Of a stretch of DNA of 64,000 nucleotides, positions 1-8,628 are shown in pieces. The notes below the pieces were generated by a model that was not told where the DNA came from, searched no databases, and worked only from the letters and a program-made list of their open reading frames with translations. A program made the translations under genes and the position numbers. The first letter of the stretch is position 1. Each line of letters starts with the position of its first letter. The stretch covers positions 372,001 through 436,000 of the forward strand of contig NZ_CP131935.1 in assembly GCF_030704305.1 (NCBI RefSeq), written 5' to 3'. Origin of the DNA: Massilia sp. R2A-15. Its GTDB lineage: Bacteria > Pseudomonadota > Gammaproteobacteria > Burkholderiales > Burkholderiaceae_D.

Positions 1-911
1 TGCTCGGCTGCGAAGCGCAGCAGGTTCTGCCGTTTTCCACCGGCGTGATCCTCGAGCCGCTGCCGGTCGAGAAGATCGTCGCCGGCCTGCCCGCCGCGAT
101 CGCCAACCTGAAGGCCGACAACTGGTTCAACGCGGCCGAAGCCATCATGACCACCGACACCCAGCCGAAGGCGGCGTCCACCACGGTCACCATCGGCGGC
201 CATGCGGTCACCATGACCGGCATCAGCAAGGGCGCCGGCATGATCAAGCCGAACATGGCGACCATGCTGGGCTACCTGGCGTTCGACGCCAAGGTCGCGC
301 AGCCGGTGCTCGACCAATTGGTGCGCCACGCGGCCGACCAGTCGTTCAACTGCATCACCATCGACGGCGACACCTCGACCAACGACTCCTTCATGCTGAT
401 CGCCACCGGCGCCGGCTCGCTGCAGATCGACAGCGTTGAGAGCGCCGACTACGCCGCGCTGCGCGACGCCGTCACCGATATCTCGCGCAACCTGGCGCAG
501 CAGATCATCCGCGATGGCGAAGGCGCCACCAAGTTCATGACCATCACGGTGGAAGAGGGCGCGTCGGTCGAGGAGTGCCGCAAGATCGCCTACTCGATCG
601 CCCACTCGCCGCTGGTCAAGACCGCGTTCTTCGCGTCCGACCCGAACCTGGGCCGCATCCTGGCCGCGATCGGTTACGCCGGCGTGGACGACCTCGATGT
701 CGGCAAGCTCAATCTCTACTTGGACGACGTGTGGGTGGCCAAGAACGGCGGCCGCAATCCGGACTACCAGGAAGCGGACGGCCAGCGCGTGATGAAGCAA
801 AGCGAAATCACCACCCGCGTCACGCTCGGCCGCGGCAGCGCGGCGGCCACCGTGTGGACCTGCGACCTGTCGCACGAATACGTGACCATCAACGCGGACT
901 ACCGCTCGTAA
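1..911 (+). CDS. argJ: Bifunctional ornithine acetyltransferase / N-acetylglutamate synthase, 3' part
   Basis: The reading frame is open from base 3 and has no start in the window, so this is the C-terminal part of ArgJ. ArgJ moves the acetyl group from N-acetylornithine to glutamate in cytoplasmic arginine synthesis. The visible N-terminal stretch, [18 protein letters not shown], is typical of the family. The self-cleavage site is present as [15 protein letters not shown]; the threonine of MATML is the nucleophile that starts the beta chain in this family. The end of the gene is intact and stops at 909-911. The next gene starts 7 bp downstream on the same strand. Identification is firm; only the N-terminal part is missing because of the window edge. 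Confidence 0.96.
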   Translation, partial: LGCEAQQVLPFSTGVILEPLPVEKIVAGLPAAIANLKADNWFNAAEAIMTTDTQPKAASTTVTIGGHAVTMTGISKGAGMIKPNMATMLGYLAFDAKVAQPVLDQLVRHAADQSFNCITIDGDTSTNDSFMLIATGAGSLQIDSVESADYAALRDAVTDISRNLAQQIIRDGEGATKFMTITVEEGASVEECRKIAYSIAHSPLVKTAFFASDPNLGRILAAIGYAGVDDLDVGKLNLYLDDVWVAKNGGRNPDYQEADGQRVMKQSEITTRVTLGRGSAAATVWTCDLSHEYVTINADYRS

Positions 912-918
912 GAATCGC

Positions 919-1797
919 ATGACGCCGCTCGAACAATTCCTTCAGCGCGCCGAAGCATTGCTTCTGCGCGTGGAGGGCGTGCTGCCGCCAGCCGTCCCGC
1001 GCGAGCCGGACTGGAAGCGCAGCTTCGCCTTCCGCTGGAGGAAACGGGGCGGCGCCGGCTACCTGCAGCCGGTCGCGCACGTGGCGGCAATCACGCTGTC
1101 GGACCTGCACAACATCGGCGCGCAGAAGCAGCAGATCGAGCAGAACACGCGCCAGTTCGTGCAGAAGCGCCCGGCCAACAACGTGCTGCTGACCGGCGCG
1201 CGCGGCACCGGCAAGTCGTCGCTGATCAAGGCATGCCTGAACCAGTTCGCCGGCGACGGGCTGCGCCTGATCGAAGTCGACAAGGCCGACCTGGCCGAGC
1301 TGACCGACATCGTCGACCTGGTGGCCGGCCGGCCCGAGCGCTTCATCATCTTCTGCGACGACCTGTCGTTCGAGGAAGGCGAGAGCGGCTACAAGGCGCT
1401 GAAGGTGGCGCTGGACGGCTCGATCTCGGCGCAGTCGGACAACGTGCTCATTTACGCGACCTCGAACCGGCGCCACCTGATGCCGGAGCGGATGTCGGAC
1501 AACGCCGGCTACACCAGCGACGACAACGGCGACCTGCATCCGGGCGAGACGGTCGAGGAAAAGATCTCGCTGTCGGAGCGCTTCGGCCTGTGGCTGTCGT
1601 TCTACCCGTTCAAACAGGACGACTACCTCGACATCGTCGCGCACTGGCTGGGCAGCTTCGGCTGCGACGCTGCGCAAATCGAATCGGCGCGCGCGGAAGC
1701 GCTGCGCTGGGCGCTGCAGCGCGGCTCGCGTTCGGGCCGCGTGGCGTGGCAGTTCGCCAAGGACTATGCGGGCAAATTGCAAGGGCAGGGCGCATGA
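919..1797 (+). CDS. ATP-binding protein, DUF815 family AAA+ ATPase
   Basis: This 292-residue protein has a Walker A motif, GARGTGKSSLIKA, at about residues 93-105 and a Walker B-like stretch, RFIIFCDDLSFE, near residue 140. The order and spacing match DUF815, a family of small AAA+ ATPases of unknown cellular role. No signal peptide or membrane segment is visible, so it is probably cytoplasmic. It starts 7 bp after argJ, and its stop codon overlaps the next start in ATGA, so it is probably co-transcribed with argJ and the Nudix gene. The family call is confident; the substrate or partner is unknown. Confidence 0.85.
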   Translation: MTPLEQFLQRAEALLLRVEGVLPPAVPREPDWKRSFAFRWRKRGGAGYLQPVAHVAAITLSDLHNIGAQKQQIEQNTRQFVQKRPANNVLLTGARGTGKSSLIKACLNQFAGDGLRLIEVDKADLAELTDIVDLVAGRPERFIIFCDDLSFEEGESGYKALKVALDGSISAQSDNVLIYATSNRRHLMPERMSDNAGYTSDDNGDLHPGETVEEKISLSERFGLWLSFYPFKQDDYLDIVAHWLGSFGCDAAQIESARAEALRWALQRGSRSGRVAWQFAKDYAGKLQGQGA

Positions 1798-2258
1798 GTG
1801 AAGTGAAGGCGGGACCGATCGATGTCGTGGTCGGGATCCTGATGAAGCCGAACGGCGACGTGCTGCTCGGCCAGCGCCCCGAAGGCAAGCCGTACGCCGG
1901 CTACTGGGAATTCCCGGGCGGGAAAGTCGAACCGGGCGAGGCGCTGTTCGCGGCGCTGCAGCGCGAATTCGTCGAAGAACTGGGACTGCACGTGGACGCC
2001 GCCGAGGAGTGGTGCGGCGTCGAACACGTGTACGAGCATGCGCACGTGCGCCTGCACTTTTTCATCAGCCGCACTTGGCGCGGCGAACCGCAAAGCCTGG
2101 AGGGGCAGGCTTTCGCGTGGCAGGGCACGGTCGGCGTAGCGCCGCTGCTGCCGGCAACCATCCCCCTGCTTGAATGGCTCGACCAGCTGCGGTACCCGGC
2201 TTACCCGCCGGAGACTGCGTCGGCCAACGCGGCGGCGACCCCGCCGGCATCCGCGTAG
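1794..2258 (+). CDS. mutT: Nudix hydrolase, MutT-type (8-oxo-dGTP diphosphatase)
   Basis: The protein has 154 residues counted from the ATG at 1794, which overlaps the stop of the previous gene by 4 bp. The complete Nudix box GX5EX7REUXEEXGU is present, beginning GKVEPGEALFAALQREF and ending VEELGL. An upstream stretch, YAGYWEFPGG, is typical of MutT. MutT-type enzymes hydrolyse oxidised purine nucleotides such as 8-oxo-dGTP to the monophosphate. The reading frame is open far upstream, but the ATGA junction and the family N-terminus support this start. The last 15 residues are Ala/Pro-rich and unlikely to be catalytic. Nudix is certain; the 8-oxo-dGTP substrate is inferred. Confidence 0.88.
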   Translation: MSEVKAGPIDVVVGILMKPNGDVLLGQRPEGKPYAGYWEFPGGKVEPGEALFAALQREFVEELGLHVDAAEEWCGVEHVYEHAHVRLHFFISRTWRGEPQSLEGQAFAWQGTVGVAPLLPATIPLLEWLDQLRYPAYPPETASANAAATPPASA

Positions 2259-2288
2259 GCCGCTCTTTAAATCTGTACAAGGATCTCT

Positions 2289-3584
2289 GTGAAAATCATC
2301 GTCTTGGGTAGTGGCGTCATCGGCACCACGTCAGCATATTACCTGGCCAAGGCCGGGCACGAAGTTACCGTCATCGACCGCCAGCCGGCGGCCGGCCTCG
2401 AAACCTCCTTCGCCAACGCCGGCGAAGTCTCGCCAGGCTACGCGGCGCCGTGGGCCGGCCCGGGCGTGCCGGCGAAGGCCGTCAAATGGCTGCTGATGCA
2501 GCACAGCCCGCTGGTGGTGCGCCCGGCGCTCGACCCTGAGATGTGGCGCTGGATGTTCCAGATGCTGGCCAACTGCAATCAGAAGAGCTATGAGGTCAAC
2601 AAGGGCCGCATGGTGCGCCTGGCCGAATACTCGCGCGACTGCCTGGTGCAGCTGCGCGCCGACACCGGCATCGCCTACGACGAACGCAGCCAGGGCACGC
2701 TGCAGCTGTTCCGCACCCAGAAGCAGCTCGATGGCGCGGCCAACGACATCGCGGTGCTCGACCAGTACAAGGTGCCGTACTCGGTGCTCGATCCGAAGGG
2801 CTGCGAAGCGGCCGAGCCGGCACTGGCGAACGTGCGCGGCAAATTCGTCGGCGGCCTGCAGCTGCCTGGCGACGAGACGGGCGACTGCTTCAAGTTCACC
2901 CAGCGCCTGGCTGAAATGGCCAAGGAAATCGGCGTCAAGTTCCGCCAGGGCGTCGACATCCAGCGCCTGACGGTCGATGGCGACAGGATCACCGGCGTGG
3001 TCACGTCGATGGGCGAGCTGAAGGCCGATTCCTTCGTGCTGGCGCTGGGCAGCTATTCGCCGCTGCTGGCAAAGCAGATCGGCATCCGCATCCCTGTGTA
3101 TCCGGTCAAGGGCTATTCGATCACGGTGCCGATCGTCGATGCGGCCGGCGCGCCGGAATCGACGGTGATGGACGAGACCTTCAAGGTGGCGATCACGCGC
3201 CTGGGCGACCGCATCCGCGTGGGCGGCACGGCGGAAATCGCCGGCTACGACCTGACCTTGCGCAAGGCGCGCCGCGACACGCTGGAGCATTCGGTGACCG
3301 ACCTGTTCCCGCGCGGCGGCGACACCAGCAAGGCCGAGTTCTGGTGCGGCCTGCGCCCGATGACGCCGGACGGCACGCCGGTGGTGGGCCCGACGCCTTA
3401 CCGCAACCTGTTCCTCAACACCGGCCACGGCACGCTGGGCTGGACCATGGCATGCGGTTCGGGCCGCGTGCTGGCCGACCTGGTGTCGGGACGCCAGCCG
3501 GAGATCGGCCTGGAAGGGCTGTTCATGGATCGCTACGGCAGCGGCAACAAGCCGATCTTCGTGCCGCAGGGCGTGACGGCGTAA
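2289..3584 (+). CDS. dadA: D-amino acid dehydrogenase, small subunit
   Basis: This 431-residue FAD-dependent enzyme oxidises D-amino acids, mainly D-alanine, to 2-oxo acids and ammonia and passes electrons to the respiratory chain. The N-terminus has the dinucleotide-binding fold [19 protein letters not shown] with the downstream acidic residue in VIDRQ. The stretch [20 protein letters not shown] is diagnostic for DadA, as is [16 protein letters not shown] near the C-terminus. The start codon is GTG at 2289, preceded by AAGGA at 2279-2283. Length matches the family. It lies 30 bp after the Nudix gene and ends facing the minus-strand yidD-like gene, with one 27-bp palindrome in between. Confidence 0.95.
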   Translation: MKIIVLGSGVIGTTSAYYLAKAGHEVTVIDRQPAAGLETSFANAGEVSPGYAAPWAGPGVPAKAVKWLLMQHSPLVVRPALDPEMWRWMFQMLANCNQKSYEVNKGRMVRLAEYSRDCLVQLRADTGIAYDERSQGTLQLFRTQKQLDGAANDIAVLDQYKVPYSVLDPKGCEAAEPALANVRGKFVGGLQLPGDETGDCFKFTQRLAEMAKEIGVKFRQGVDIQRLTVDGDRITGVVTSMGELKADSFVLALGSYSPLLAKQIGIRIPVYPVKGYSITVPIVDAAGAPESTVMDETFKVAITRLGDRIRVGGTAEIAGYDLTLRKARRDTLEHSVTDLFPRGGDTSKAEFWCGLRPMTPDGTPVVGPTPYRNLFLNTGHGTLGWTMACGSGRVLADLVSGRQPEIGLEGLFMDRYGSGNKPIFVPQGVTA

Positions 3585-3615
3585 CGAAGTCGTTCAGCGC
3601 CGCGGCCCAAGAGCT

Positions 3616-3642
3616 GGGGTCAGGTCCGCTGGACCTGACCCC
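3616..3642. repeat. 27-bp interspersed palindrome, single symmetric copy
   Basis: The arms GGGGTCAGGTCC and GGACCTGACCCC are perfect reverse complements around GCT. It lies between convergent dadA and the yidD-like gene. At least ten other copies of the same unit occur in this window. The RNA hairpin could stop transcription from both sides, although there is no T-run. Confidence 0.9.
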
Positions 3643-3660
3643 GGGTTTGTCGGCGCCGCG

Positions 3661-4146
3661 TCAATCCTCGGCGCGCGTGGCGTCTTCTGCCAGCTCGCGC
3701 TTTGCTTTCCTGACGCGCGCGCGTACCGGGTCGAGGTTTTGCTCCCGGGTTTGGGCAGTCTTATTCGACCTACGCCGCGACCAGAAATCGCACGATGCGC
3801 AATCCCCGAGCACCTCGCAGGTGTCGGAAACCACGTCGCCCGTATCGCAACTCAAGTCGCATCCCGGATCGCAGTCCCCGTGCTGGTGACTCAGTGGCCC
3901 GCCGCCATAGCGGTGCTTGTCGCCGCACGCCTTGAGCCGGCGCCGCAGCAGCCGAAGCCCCTGGCGCAGGCCGGCCCGCGCGATCGCGCGATAGCCATAC
4001 GCCGAACAACTACGGCCGCCCGTGGCGCCGCGCAGGGCGCAGGAAAATCCTTTGTGAGGCGACAGATACCGCTGATAGGCGCGGATCGCCGCGAGAGCGC
4101 AGCGGGCGCCGAGACTGCCTGAAGCGGTGCCCAGGCCTGGCCTCAT
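3661..4146 (-). CDS. yidD: YidD-like membrane protein insertion efficiency factor with Cys-rich tail
   Basis: The 161-residue product contains a YidD core at about residues 18-75: AIRAYQRYLSPHKGFSC, then SCSAYGYRAIARAGLRQG and RLKACG. YidD proteins are small membrane-associated factors that assist YidC-dependent insertion of inner-membrane proteins. Two things are unusual. The core has extra residues (ALRGATGG) between its two cysteine stretches. It is followed by a tail of about 85 residues, of which roughly 78-117 are Cys/Asp-rich (HGDCDPGCDLSCDTGD, then DCASCDF), ending in a basic, charged stretch. The start ATG abuts the yacG stop (TAAATG), so the two are translationally coupled. The YidD domain is confident; the tail has no assigned role. 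Confidence 0.75.
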   Translation of the reverse strand: MRPGLGTASGSLGARCALAAIRAYQRYLSPHKGFSCALRGATGGRSCSAYGYRAIARAGLRQGLRLLRRRLKACGDKHRYGGGPLSHQHGDCDPGCDLSCDTGDVVSDTCEVLGDCASCDFWSRRRSNKTAQTREQNLDPVRARVRKAKRELAEDATRAED

Positions 4147-4341
4147 TTATTCGTCGGCCAGCGGATCGTCCAGCGGATCGGCCGGCGCGGCGGCCGGAAT
4201 CGTGTACTTCTCCTCGGCCCAGGCGCCCAGGTCGATCTGTTTGCAGCGCTCCGAGCAGAAAGGGCGGTACTTGTTGGCCTCGGTCCATTCGACCTTCTTG
4301 GCGCAGGTGGGGCAGGCTACTACTGGCATCGCATCACTCAC
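4147..4341 (-). CDS. yacG: DNA gyrase inhibitor YacG, zinc-binding
   Basis: A 64-residue protein with the four zinc-ligand cysteines of YacG in CPTC and, after about 15 residues, FCSERC; the flanks YRPFC and IDLGAW are typical. YacG binds GyrB and blocks DNA binding by gyrase. The start is uncertain: GTG at 4341 gives 64 residues, and an in-frame ATG at 4329 gives 60. Neither has a strong ribosome-binding site. The zapD stop lies 3 bp upstream of the GTG and the yidD-like start directly follows, so the gene sits in a tight minus-strand operon with coaE and zapD, as in many betaproteobacteria. Confidence 0.92.
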   Translation of the reverse strand: MSDAMPVVACPTCAKKVEWTEANKYRPFCSERCKQIDLGAWAEEKYTIPAAAPADPLDDPLADE

Positions 4342-4344
4342 TTC

Positions 4345-5100
4345 TTAAAAATTGCACAGCGTGAGTTCGAACGGTACGTCGTCTTCCAGCGGCTTCGGTT
4401 TCAGGTCGCCGCCCTGGCTCGTGAAACGAACCCACAGCATGTATTTGTTGGCGGATATCTCCGGGATCGCACCCAGGTTCTCATCCAGGCTCAGGCGCAG
4501 CATCTGGTAGATTTTCCCTTGCAGCATCTGCTGGTAGCTGCCGGCGTTGGCGATCATCTTGACCGGCCCGCCGGAGTCGCGCAGCAGGCGCAGCACCAGC
4601 GCCAGCGCGTCGAACAGCGGCGCCAGCGGTGCGAACCAGGCGACGATGTCATTGTACCGCTGCTCGGACGGACGCTTCTGCCACGCGTAATACGAGGGCA
4701 AGTCGAACTCGCAGGCGCCGCCCGGGATGATGGTGCGGCCGCGAATGCTCATCAGCCACTCGTTGTCGCGCACGTTCTGGCCGGTCTTGCCCTGCGCCGC
4801 GACCAGGTTGGCGCTGACGGTCTCGAGCTCGCCCAGCACGGCGTCGAGCATTTCCGGGACCACGTTCGGATTGGAACGATAGCTCAGCAGGCTTTGCTTC
4901 TGGCGCTCGAGTTCCTGCAGCAGGTCGGACTTGAGGTCGGCGCGGCCGGCCACTTCCAGCATGTCGAAAATCGTGGACAGCGCGACGTGGTGCTGCATCG
5001 CGTGTTCCTGGTGAACAAAGAACTTGAATTTCTCGTACAGGTCTTCCAGCCGCAACAACGTGCGAATGCGCTCGTTGAAAGGGTATTCGTAGACGATCAA
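4345..5100 (-). CDS. zapD: Cell division protein ZapD
   Basis: This 251-residue protein matches ZapD (formerly DUF1342), a cytoplasmic factor that cross-links FtsZ filaments at the division ring. The N-terminus, [20 protein letters not shown], and the internal stretch [21 protein letters not shown] are highly characteristic. Length fits the family (about 250). It lies between coaE and yacG on the minus strand, the usual gene order in proteobacteria. No membrane segment or signal peptide is seen. Confidence 0.96.
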   Translation of the reverse strand: MIVYEYPFNERIRTLLRLEDLYEKFKFFVHQEHAMQHHVALSTIFDMLEVAGRADLKSDLLQELERQKQSLLSYRSNPNVVPEMLDAVLGELETVSANLVAAQGKTGQNVRDNEWLMSIRGRTIIPGGACEFDLPSYYAWQKRPSEQRYNDIVAWFAPLAPLFDALALVLRLLRDSGGPVKMIANAGSYQQMLQGKIYQMLRLSLDENLGAIPEISANKYMLWVRFTSQGGDLKPKPLEDDVPFELTLCNF

Positions 5101-5164
5101 AATGACATCCCTTTTCTTATAGGCCGGAGAAGAATCACGTGATTCTGAACCAAGCGAAGCAAAA

Positions 5165-5812
5165 TTACAAATTCTCCAATGGTAATCCTGTCATTCTGGA
5201 CGACATTGTAATGTATTGCCGGTGCAACGCTTCCACTTGCGGCGCCAGGGCGGCGATGCCGTCGTCGTTGACGATGACGTCATCGGCGGCGGCCAGCCGC
5301 TGGGCGCGCGTGACCTGTGCCGCCATGATCCCCCTCACTTGCGCTTCTGGCAAGCCATTGCGGGCCATCACGCGCGCAATCTGCATCGATTCGGGACAGT
5401 CGATCGCCAGCACGCGCGCGACCCGGCCGCGCCAGTTGCCCGATTCGATCAGCAGCGGCACGACGAAGATGACGTAGGCGCCCTTGGCCTCGGCCGCCTC
5501 GCGTTCGGCGGCGGCGCGGATCAGCGGATGCAGGATGGCTTCGAGGCGTTGCTTGGCGGAAGGATCGGAGAACACCAGCGCGCGCATCGCGGCGCGGTCG
5601 AGCGCGCCGTCGGCGGCCAGGTAGGCGGGGCCGAATTCGGCCGCGATCGCCGCCATCGCCGGGCCGCCGGGAACCGTCATCGAGTGGGCGATCAGGTCGG
5701 TATCGACCACCGAGGCGCCCAGCGCGGCGAACATGTCGGCCACCGTGGTCTTGCCGCAGCCGATCCCGCCGGTCAGTCCGATCTGTAACAGTGGCCCGCG
5801 CGCATTGTCCAT
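5165..5812 (-). CDS. coaE: Dephospho-CoA kinase
   Basis: The 215-residue product catalyses the last step of coenzyme A synthesis, phosphorylating dephospho-CoA. Walker A is [19 protein letters not shown] near the N-terminus. Other family marks are [16 protein letters not shown] and HPLIRAAAE, and [12 protein letters not shown] in the middle. It starts with ATG at 5812, 25 bp after pilD, and is followed by zapD and yacG. The gap of 64 bp before zapD may hold a promoter, but I could not identify one. Confidence 0.96.
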   Translation of the reverse strand: MDNARGPLLQIGLTGGIGCGKTTVADMFAALGASVVDTDLIAHSMTVPGGPAMAAIAAEFGPAYLAADGALDRAAMRALVFSDPSAKQRLEAILHPLIRAAAEREAAEAKGAYVIFVVPLLIESGNWRGRVARVLAIDCPESMQIARVMARNGLPEAQVRGIMAAQVTRAQRLAAADDVIVNDDGIAALAPQVEALHRQYITMSSRMTGLPLENL

Positions 5813-5837
5813 GATGTCCTCGCCGGCCCTTGTCGTG

Positions 5838-6701
5838 TCAGCCGATGAACTGGTGCGAGAAAGCGGTGATCTGCGGGCCGTACAGCAGCGCGATCATGCC
5901 GGCCGCGGCCAGGTAGGGGCCGAACGGGATCGGCTTTTCGCGGCCGTGTTTGGCGAACAGGATCAGGCAGATACCGACCAGCGCGCCGACCACCGACGAC
6001 AGAAGGATGATGGCCGGCAGCATGGCCCAGCCCAGCCAGGCGCCGAGTGCGGCCAGCAGCTTGAAGTCGCCATAGCCCATGCCTTCCTTGCCGGTCGCCA
6101 GCTTGAACAGCCAATAGACAGCCCACAGCACCAGGTAGCCGGCCGCCGCGCCGATCACCGCATCCTGCAGCGGGACGAAGGTGCCGTTGATATTGATGAG
6201 CAGACCGGCCCACAGCAGCGGGAAGGTCAGGTCGTCCGGCAGCAGCTGGGTGTCGTAGTCGATCGCCGTCATCGCCAGCAGCGCCCAGCCGAAGCCGAGC
6301 GTGGCAAGGCCGGCCCAGCCGCTGCCGAATTTCCAGATCAGCAGCGCCGACAGCAGGCCGGTGACCAGCTCGATGGCCGGATAGCGGATCGAAATCGGCG
6401 CCTTGCACGCGCTGCACTTGCCGCCCAGCGCGATGTAGCTGACCACGGGAATGTTTTCGAGCGCGGTGATCTGGTGGCCGCAATGCGGACAGGCCGAGCG
6501 CGGCACCATCAGGTTGAAATTGTCCTGGTGCGGCAATTCCTTGCCGCTCTCATGCGCCACGTAATTGTCGGAGTCGCGCTGCATCATCTTCGGCAGGCGG
6601 TAGATGACGACGTTGAGGAAACTGCCGATCAACAAGCCGAACAGTCCTGCGGCCAGGGTCGCGCCCAGCGAGCCGGGGGCGGCAAACAATAGGGTTTCCA
6701 A
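5838..6701 (-). CDS. pilD: Prepilin peptidase / N-methyltransferase, A24 family
   Basis: This 287-residue polytopic inner-membrane enzyme cleaves the leader of type IV prepilins and methylates the new N-terminus. Four cysteines form two CxxC pairs, CPHCG and CSACK, in the cytoplasmic loop of the methyltransferase part. The two catalytic aspartates of A24 peptidases are in [12 protein letters not shown] and [14 protein letters not shown]. About eight hydrophobic segments fit the family. It precedes coaE as usual, but pilC and pilB, which normally lie immediately upstream, are about 4.7 kb away here (11433-14395). Confidence 0.96.
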   Translation of the reverse strand: METLLFAAPGSLGATLAAGLFGLLIGSFLNVVIYRLPKMMQRDSDNYVAHESGKELPHQDNFNLMVPRSACPHCGHQITALENIPVVSYIALGGKCSACKAPISIRYPAIELVTGLLSALLIWKFGSGWAGLATLGFGWALLAMTAIDYDTQLLPDDLTFPLLWAGLLININGTFVPLQDAVIGAAAGYLVLWAVYWLFKLATGKEGMGYGDFKLLAALGAWLGWAMLPAIILLSSVVGALVGICLILFAKHGREKPIPFGPYLAAAGMIALLYGPQITAFSHQFIG

Positions 6702-6835
6702 AAGAATAACGCTCCAGTGTGTGACGAAGAACCCGTGGCGATGCCGATTTGTTGCATCTCAGGAAGATTACGAATCATAGACGCGTTCCGCGCGATTGTG
6801 CAAATCAATACGGCGAAATCGCGTCAGTCAGCGGC

Positions 6836-6849
6836 TTGATCTGGATCAA
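6836..6849. promoter_or_regulatory. FNR/ANR box upstream of the universal stress protein genes
   Basis: TTGATCTGGATCAA is a perfect match to the consensus TTGAT-N4-ATCAA bound by FNR/ANR-type oxygen-sensing regulators. It ends 64 bp before the first stress-protein start codon. If it acts at -41.5, transcription would start near 6884, giving a leader of about 30 nt. Confidence 0.75.
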
Positions 6850-6913
6850 AGATATGTTAATGCCAAACTGACAAACTGCAAGGGAAGGGACTTTTCCCGT
6901 GAGCGGAGGCGCC

Positions 6914-7741
6914 ATGTCGTACCGAACCATCGTCGTCCATGTCGATCAGTCCCGCCACGCCGAGGCGCGCATTGCGCTGGCCGCCAGCGTCGCGGCGAGC
7001 CAGGGCGCGCACCTGATCGGCGCGGCCATGACGGGCATTTCGCGCTTCATCTATCACGGCGCCACGGTGGACGTGGCGCGCACCGTGCTGGCGGCCCAGC
7101 TCGACGAGCTGATGGCCCGCGCCAACCTTGCGCTCGACCGCTTCGACGCCATCGCCGGCGCGGTGGACGGGCTTTCCTTCGAGCGGCGCCTGGTCGACGA
7201 CGACGCCGCCGCCGGCCTGGCGATGCAGGCGCGCTACGCCGACGTGGTCGTCATCAGCCAGTTCGATCCCGATGACCCGGCGGCGCGCCTCGATCCTGAG
7301 TTGCCTGCCTTCGTCATGCTCAACAGCGCCGCGCCGGTGCTGATGGTGCCGTTCATCGGCGCCCCGCCAGTGGTCGGCGAAGAGGTGCTGGTGGGCTGGG
7401 ACGAAAGCATGCCGGCGCGCCGCGCGATCGGCAACGCGCTGCCGATGCTGCGCTGTGCCCGCAAGGTGTCGCTGGCGGTATTCAATACGGGCGACCTGCC
7501 GCGCCTGGCCGGCGCCGACATTGCGCTGTTCCTGGCGCGCCACGGCGTGAACGTCGAAGTGCTGCGCGAGGAAACGCGTATCGGCGTCGGCAGCGCGCTG
7601 CTGTCGCTGGCGGCCGATCTGGGCGCCGACCTGCTCGTCATGGGCGGATACGGCCATACCCGCTTTCGCGAAGTGCTGGTGGGCGGCGCCACCGAGGCCA
7701 TTCTCTCCACCATGACCATTCCCGTCTTGATGTCCCATTAG
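6914..7741 (+). CDS. Universal stress protein, tandem UspA-type domains
   Basis: The product has 275 residues from the ATG at 6914, chosen because GGAGG lies 4 bp upstream; a GTG at 6899 is less likely. It contains two Usp-like halves. The first begins SYRTIVVHVDQSRHAEARIAL. The second ends with LLVMGGYGHTRFREVLVGG, the G2xG9GS/T-type nucleotide-binding pattern near residue 240. Double-domain Usps of this size are common in proteobacteria and are often induced by oxygen limitation or stasis, which fits the FNR/ANR box upstream. It is 9 bp from a second Usp gene and probably forms an operon with it. Confidence 0.88.
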   Translation: MSYRTIVVHVDQSRHAEARIALAASVAASQGAHLIGAAMTGISRFIYHGATVDVARTVLAAQLDELMARANLALDRFDAIAGAVDGLSFERRLVDDDAAAGLAMQARYADVVVISQFDPDDPAARLDPELPAFVMLNSAAPVLMVPFIGAPPVVGEEVLVGWDESMPARRAIGNALPMLRCARKVSLAVFNTGDLPRLAGADIALFLARHGVNVEVLREETRIGVGSALLSLAADLGADLLVMGGYGHTRFREVLVGGATEAILSTMTIPVLMSH

Positions 7742-7750
7742 GAGGCACAC

Positions 7751-8206
7751 ATGTACAAGAGAATCCTGGTACCCACCGACGGATCGGAACTGGCCGGCCA
7801 GGCCATCGCCGCGGCGATCGACTATGCGCGTGCCAGCGGCGCGGTGGTCGTCGCCTTCTCGGTCGCGCAGCCATACCCGATATTGCCGGCGGTGGACGGC
7901 GCGATGATGATCGACCCGGGCATCGACAGCGCCGAGCTGCAGCAGGTGGCGCAGCAGGCGGTGGACGAAGTGGCGCGCGTGGCGAAGGACGGCGGGGTCG
8001 CCTGCGAGACGCATACGGCGATGTCGTTCCTGCCGTACGAAGAAATCATCCGCGCCGCCGAGGAGTATCGCTGCGACGTGATTTTCATTGCCTCGCACGG
8101 GCGGCGCGGTTTGTCGCGGCTGCTGGCGGGCAGCCAGACGCAGAAGGTGCTGGCGTATTCGCGCGTGCCGGTGCTGGTGCTGCGGCCGGAGCTTCCCGCC
8201 GCTTAG
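7751..8206 (+). CDS. Universal stress protein, single UspA domain
   Basis: A 151-residue protein with the complete Usp fold signature: YKRILVPTDGSELAGQAIAAA at the N-terminus and IASHGRRGLSRLLAGS before the C-terminal strand VPVLVLRPE. These residues form the ATP-binding site in ATP-type Usps. A good ribosome-binding site, AGGAGG, overlaps the end of the preceding Usp gene (7740-7745), so both are probably translated from one FNR/ANR-controlled message. A palindrome at 8213-8241 follows the stop. Confidence 0.93.
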   Translation: MYKRILVPTDGSELAGQAIAAAIDYARASGAVVVAFSVAQPYPILPAVDGAMMIDPGIDSAELQQVAQQAVDEVARVAKDGGVACETHTAMSFLPYEEIIRAAEEYRCDVIFIASHGRRGLSRLLAGSQTQKVLAYSRVPVLVLRPELPAA

Positions 8207-8212
8207 GCACGC

Positions 8213-8241
8213 CAGGGTCTGACCCCGCGGGTCAGACCCTG
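8213..8241. repeat. 29-bp palindrome after the stress-protein operon
   Basis: The arms CAGGGTCTGACCC and GGGTCAGACCCTG are perfect reverse complements around CGC. It lies 7 bp after the second Usp gene and before copC. It resembles the 27-bp repeat family but has a shortened core (GTCTGACCC rather than GTCTGGTCC). It may act as a terminator, but no T-run follows. Confidence 0.8.
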
Positions 8242-8274
8242 AGCCGGGGTACAATCCGGGAAAACGGAGAACCC

Positions 8275-8628
8275 ATGAAAATCAGTTCATTTGCGCTGGC
8301 TGGCCTGCTTGCTTGCGCGGCGACCGCCGCAAGCGCGCACGCCAAACTCGAGACGTCGGAACCGAAGGCGTCCAGCGTGCTCGCACAGGCGCCGCAGCGT
8401 ATCCGCCTTCAGTTCAACGAGTCGATCGAACCGGCGTTCAGCAAGGTCGCGCTGACGAATGTGCAAGGCACCGAGATCGCGGTGAAAGCGGTCCCCGACA
8501 ACGACAATCGCAAGGCGCTTGCCGTATCGCTGCCGGCCCTGCGCGCGGGCGAGTACCGCGTCCGCTGGACCGCGATGGGCCACGATGGGCACAAGACCAA
8601 AGGCGAATTTTCCTTCACCGTCAAATAG
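8275..8628 (+). CDS. copC: CopC-like periplasmic copper-binding protein
   Basis: The 117-residue protein begins with a Sec signal peptide (KISSFALAGLLACAATAASA, cleavage after ASA), so the mature chain starts HAKLETSEPKAS. The N-terminal histidine of mature CopC is a copper ligand in this family, and the C-terminal stretch MGHDGHKTKGEFSF carries the matching histidines. These proteins bind copper in the periplasm and pass it on. The start ATG has GGAGA upstream. copD begins immediately after its stop codon, the usual pairing. Confidence 0.92.
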   Translation: MKISSFALAGLLACAATAASAHAKLETSEPKASSVLAQAPQRIRLQFNESIEPAFSKVALTNVQGTEIAVKAVPDNDNRKALAVSLPALRAGEYRVRWTAMGHDGHKTKGEFSFTVK

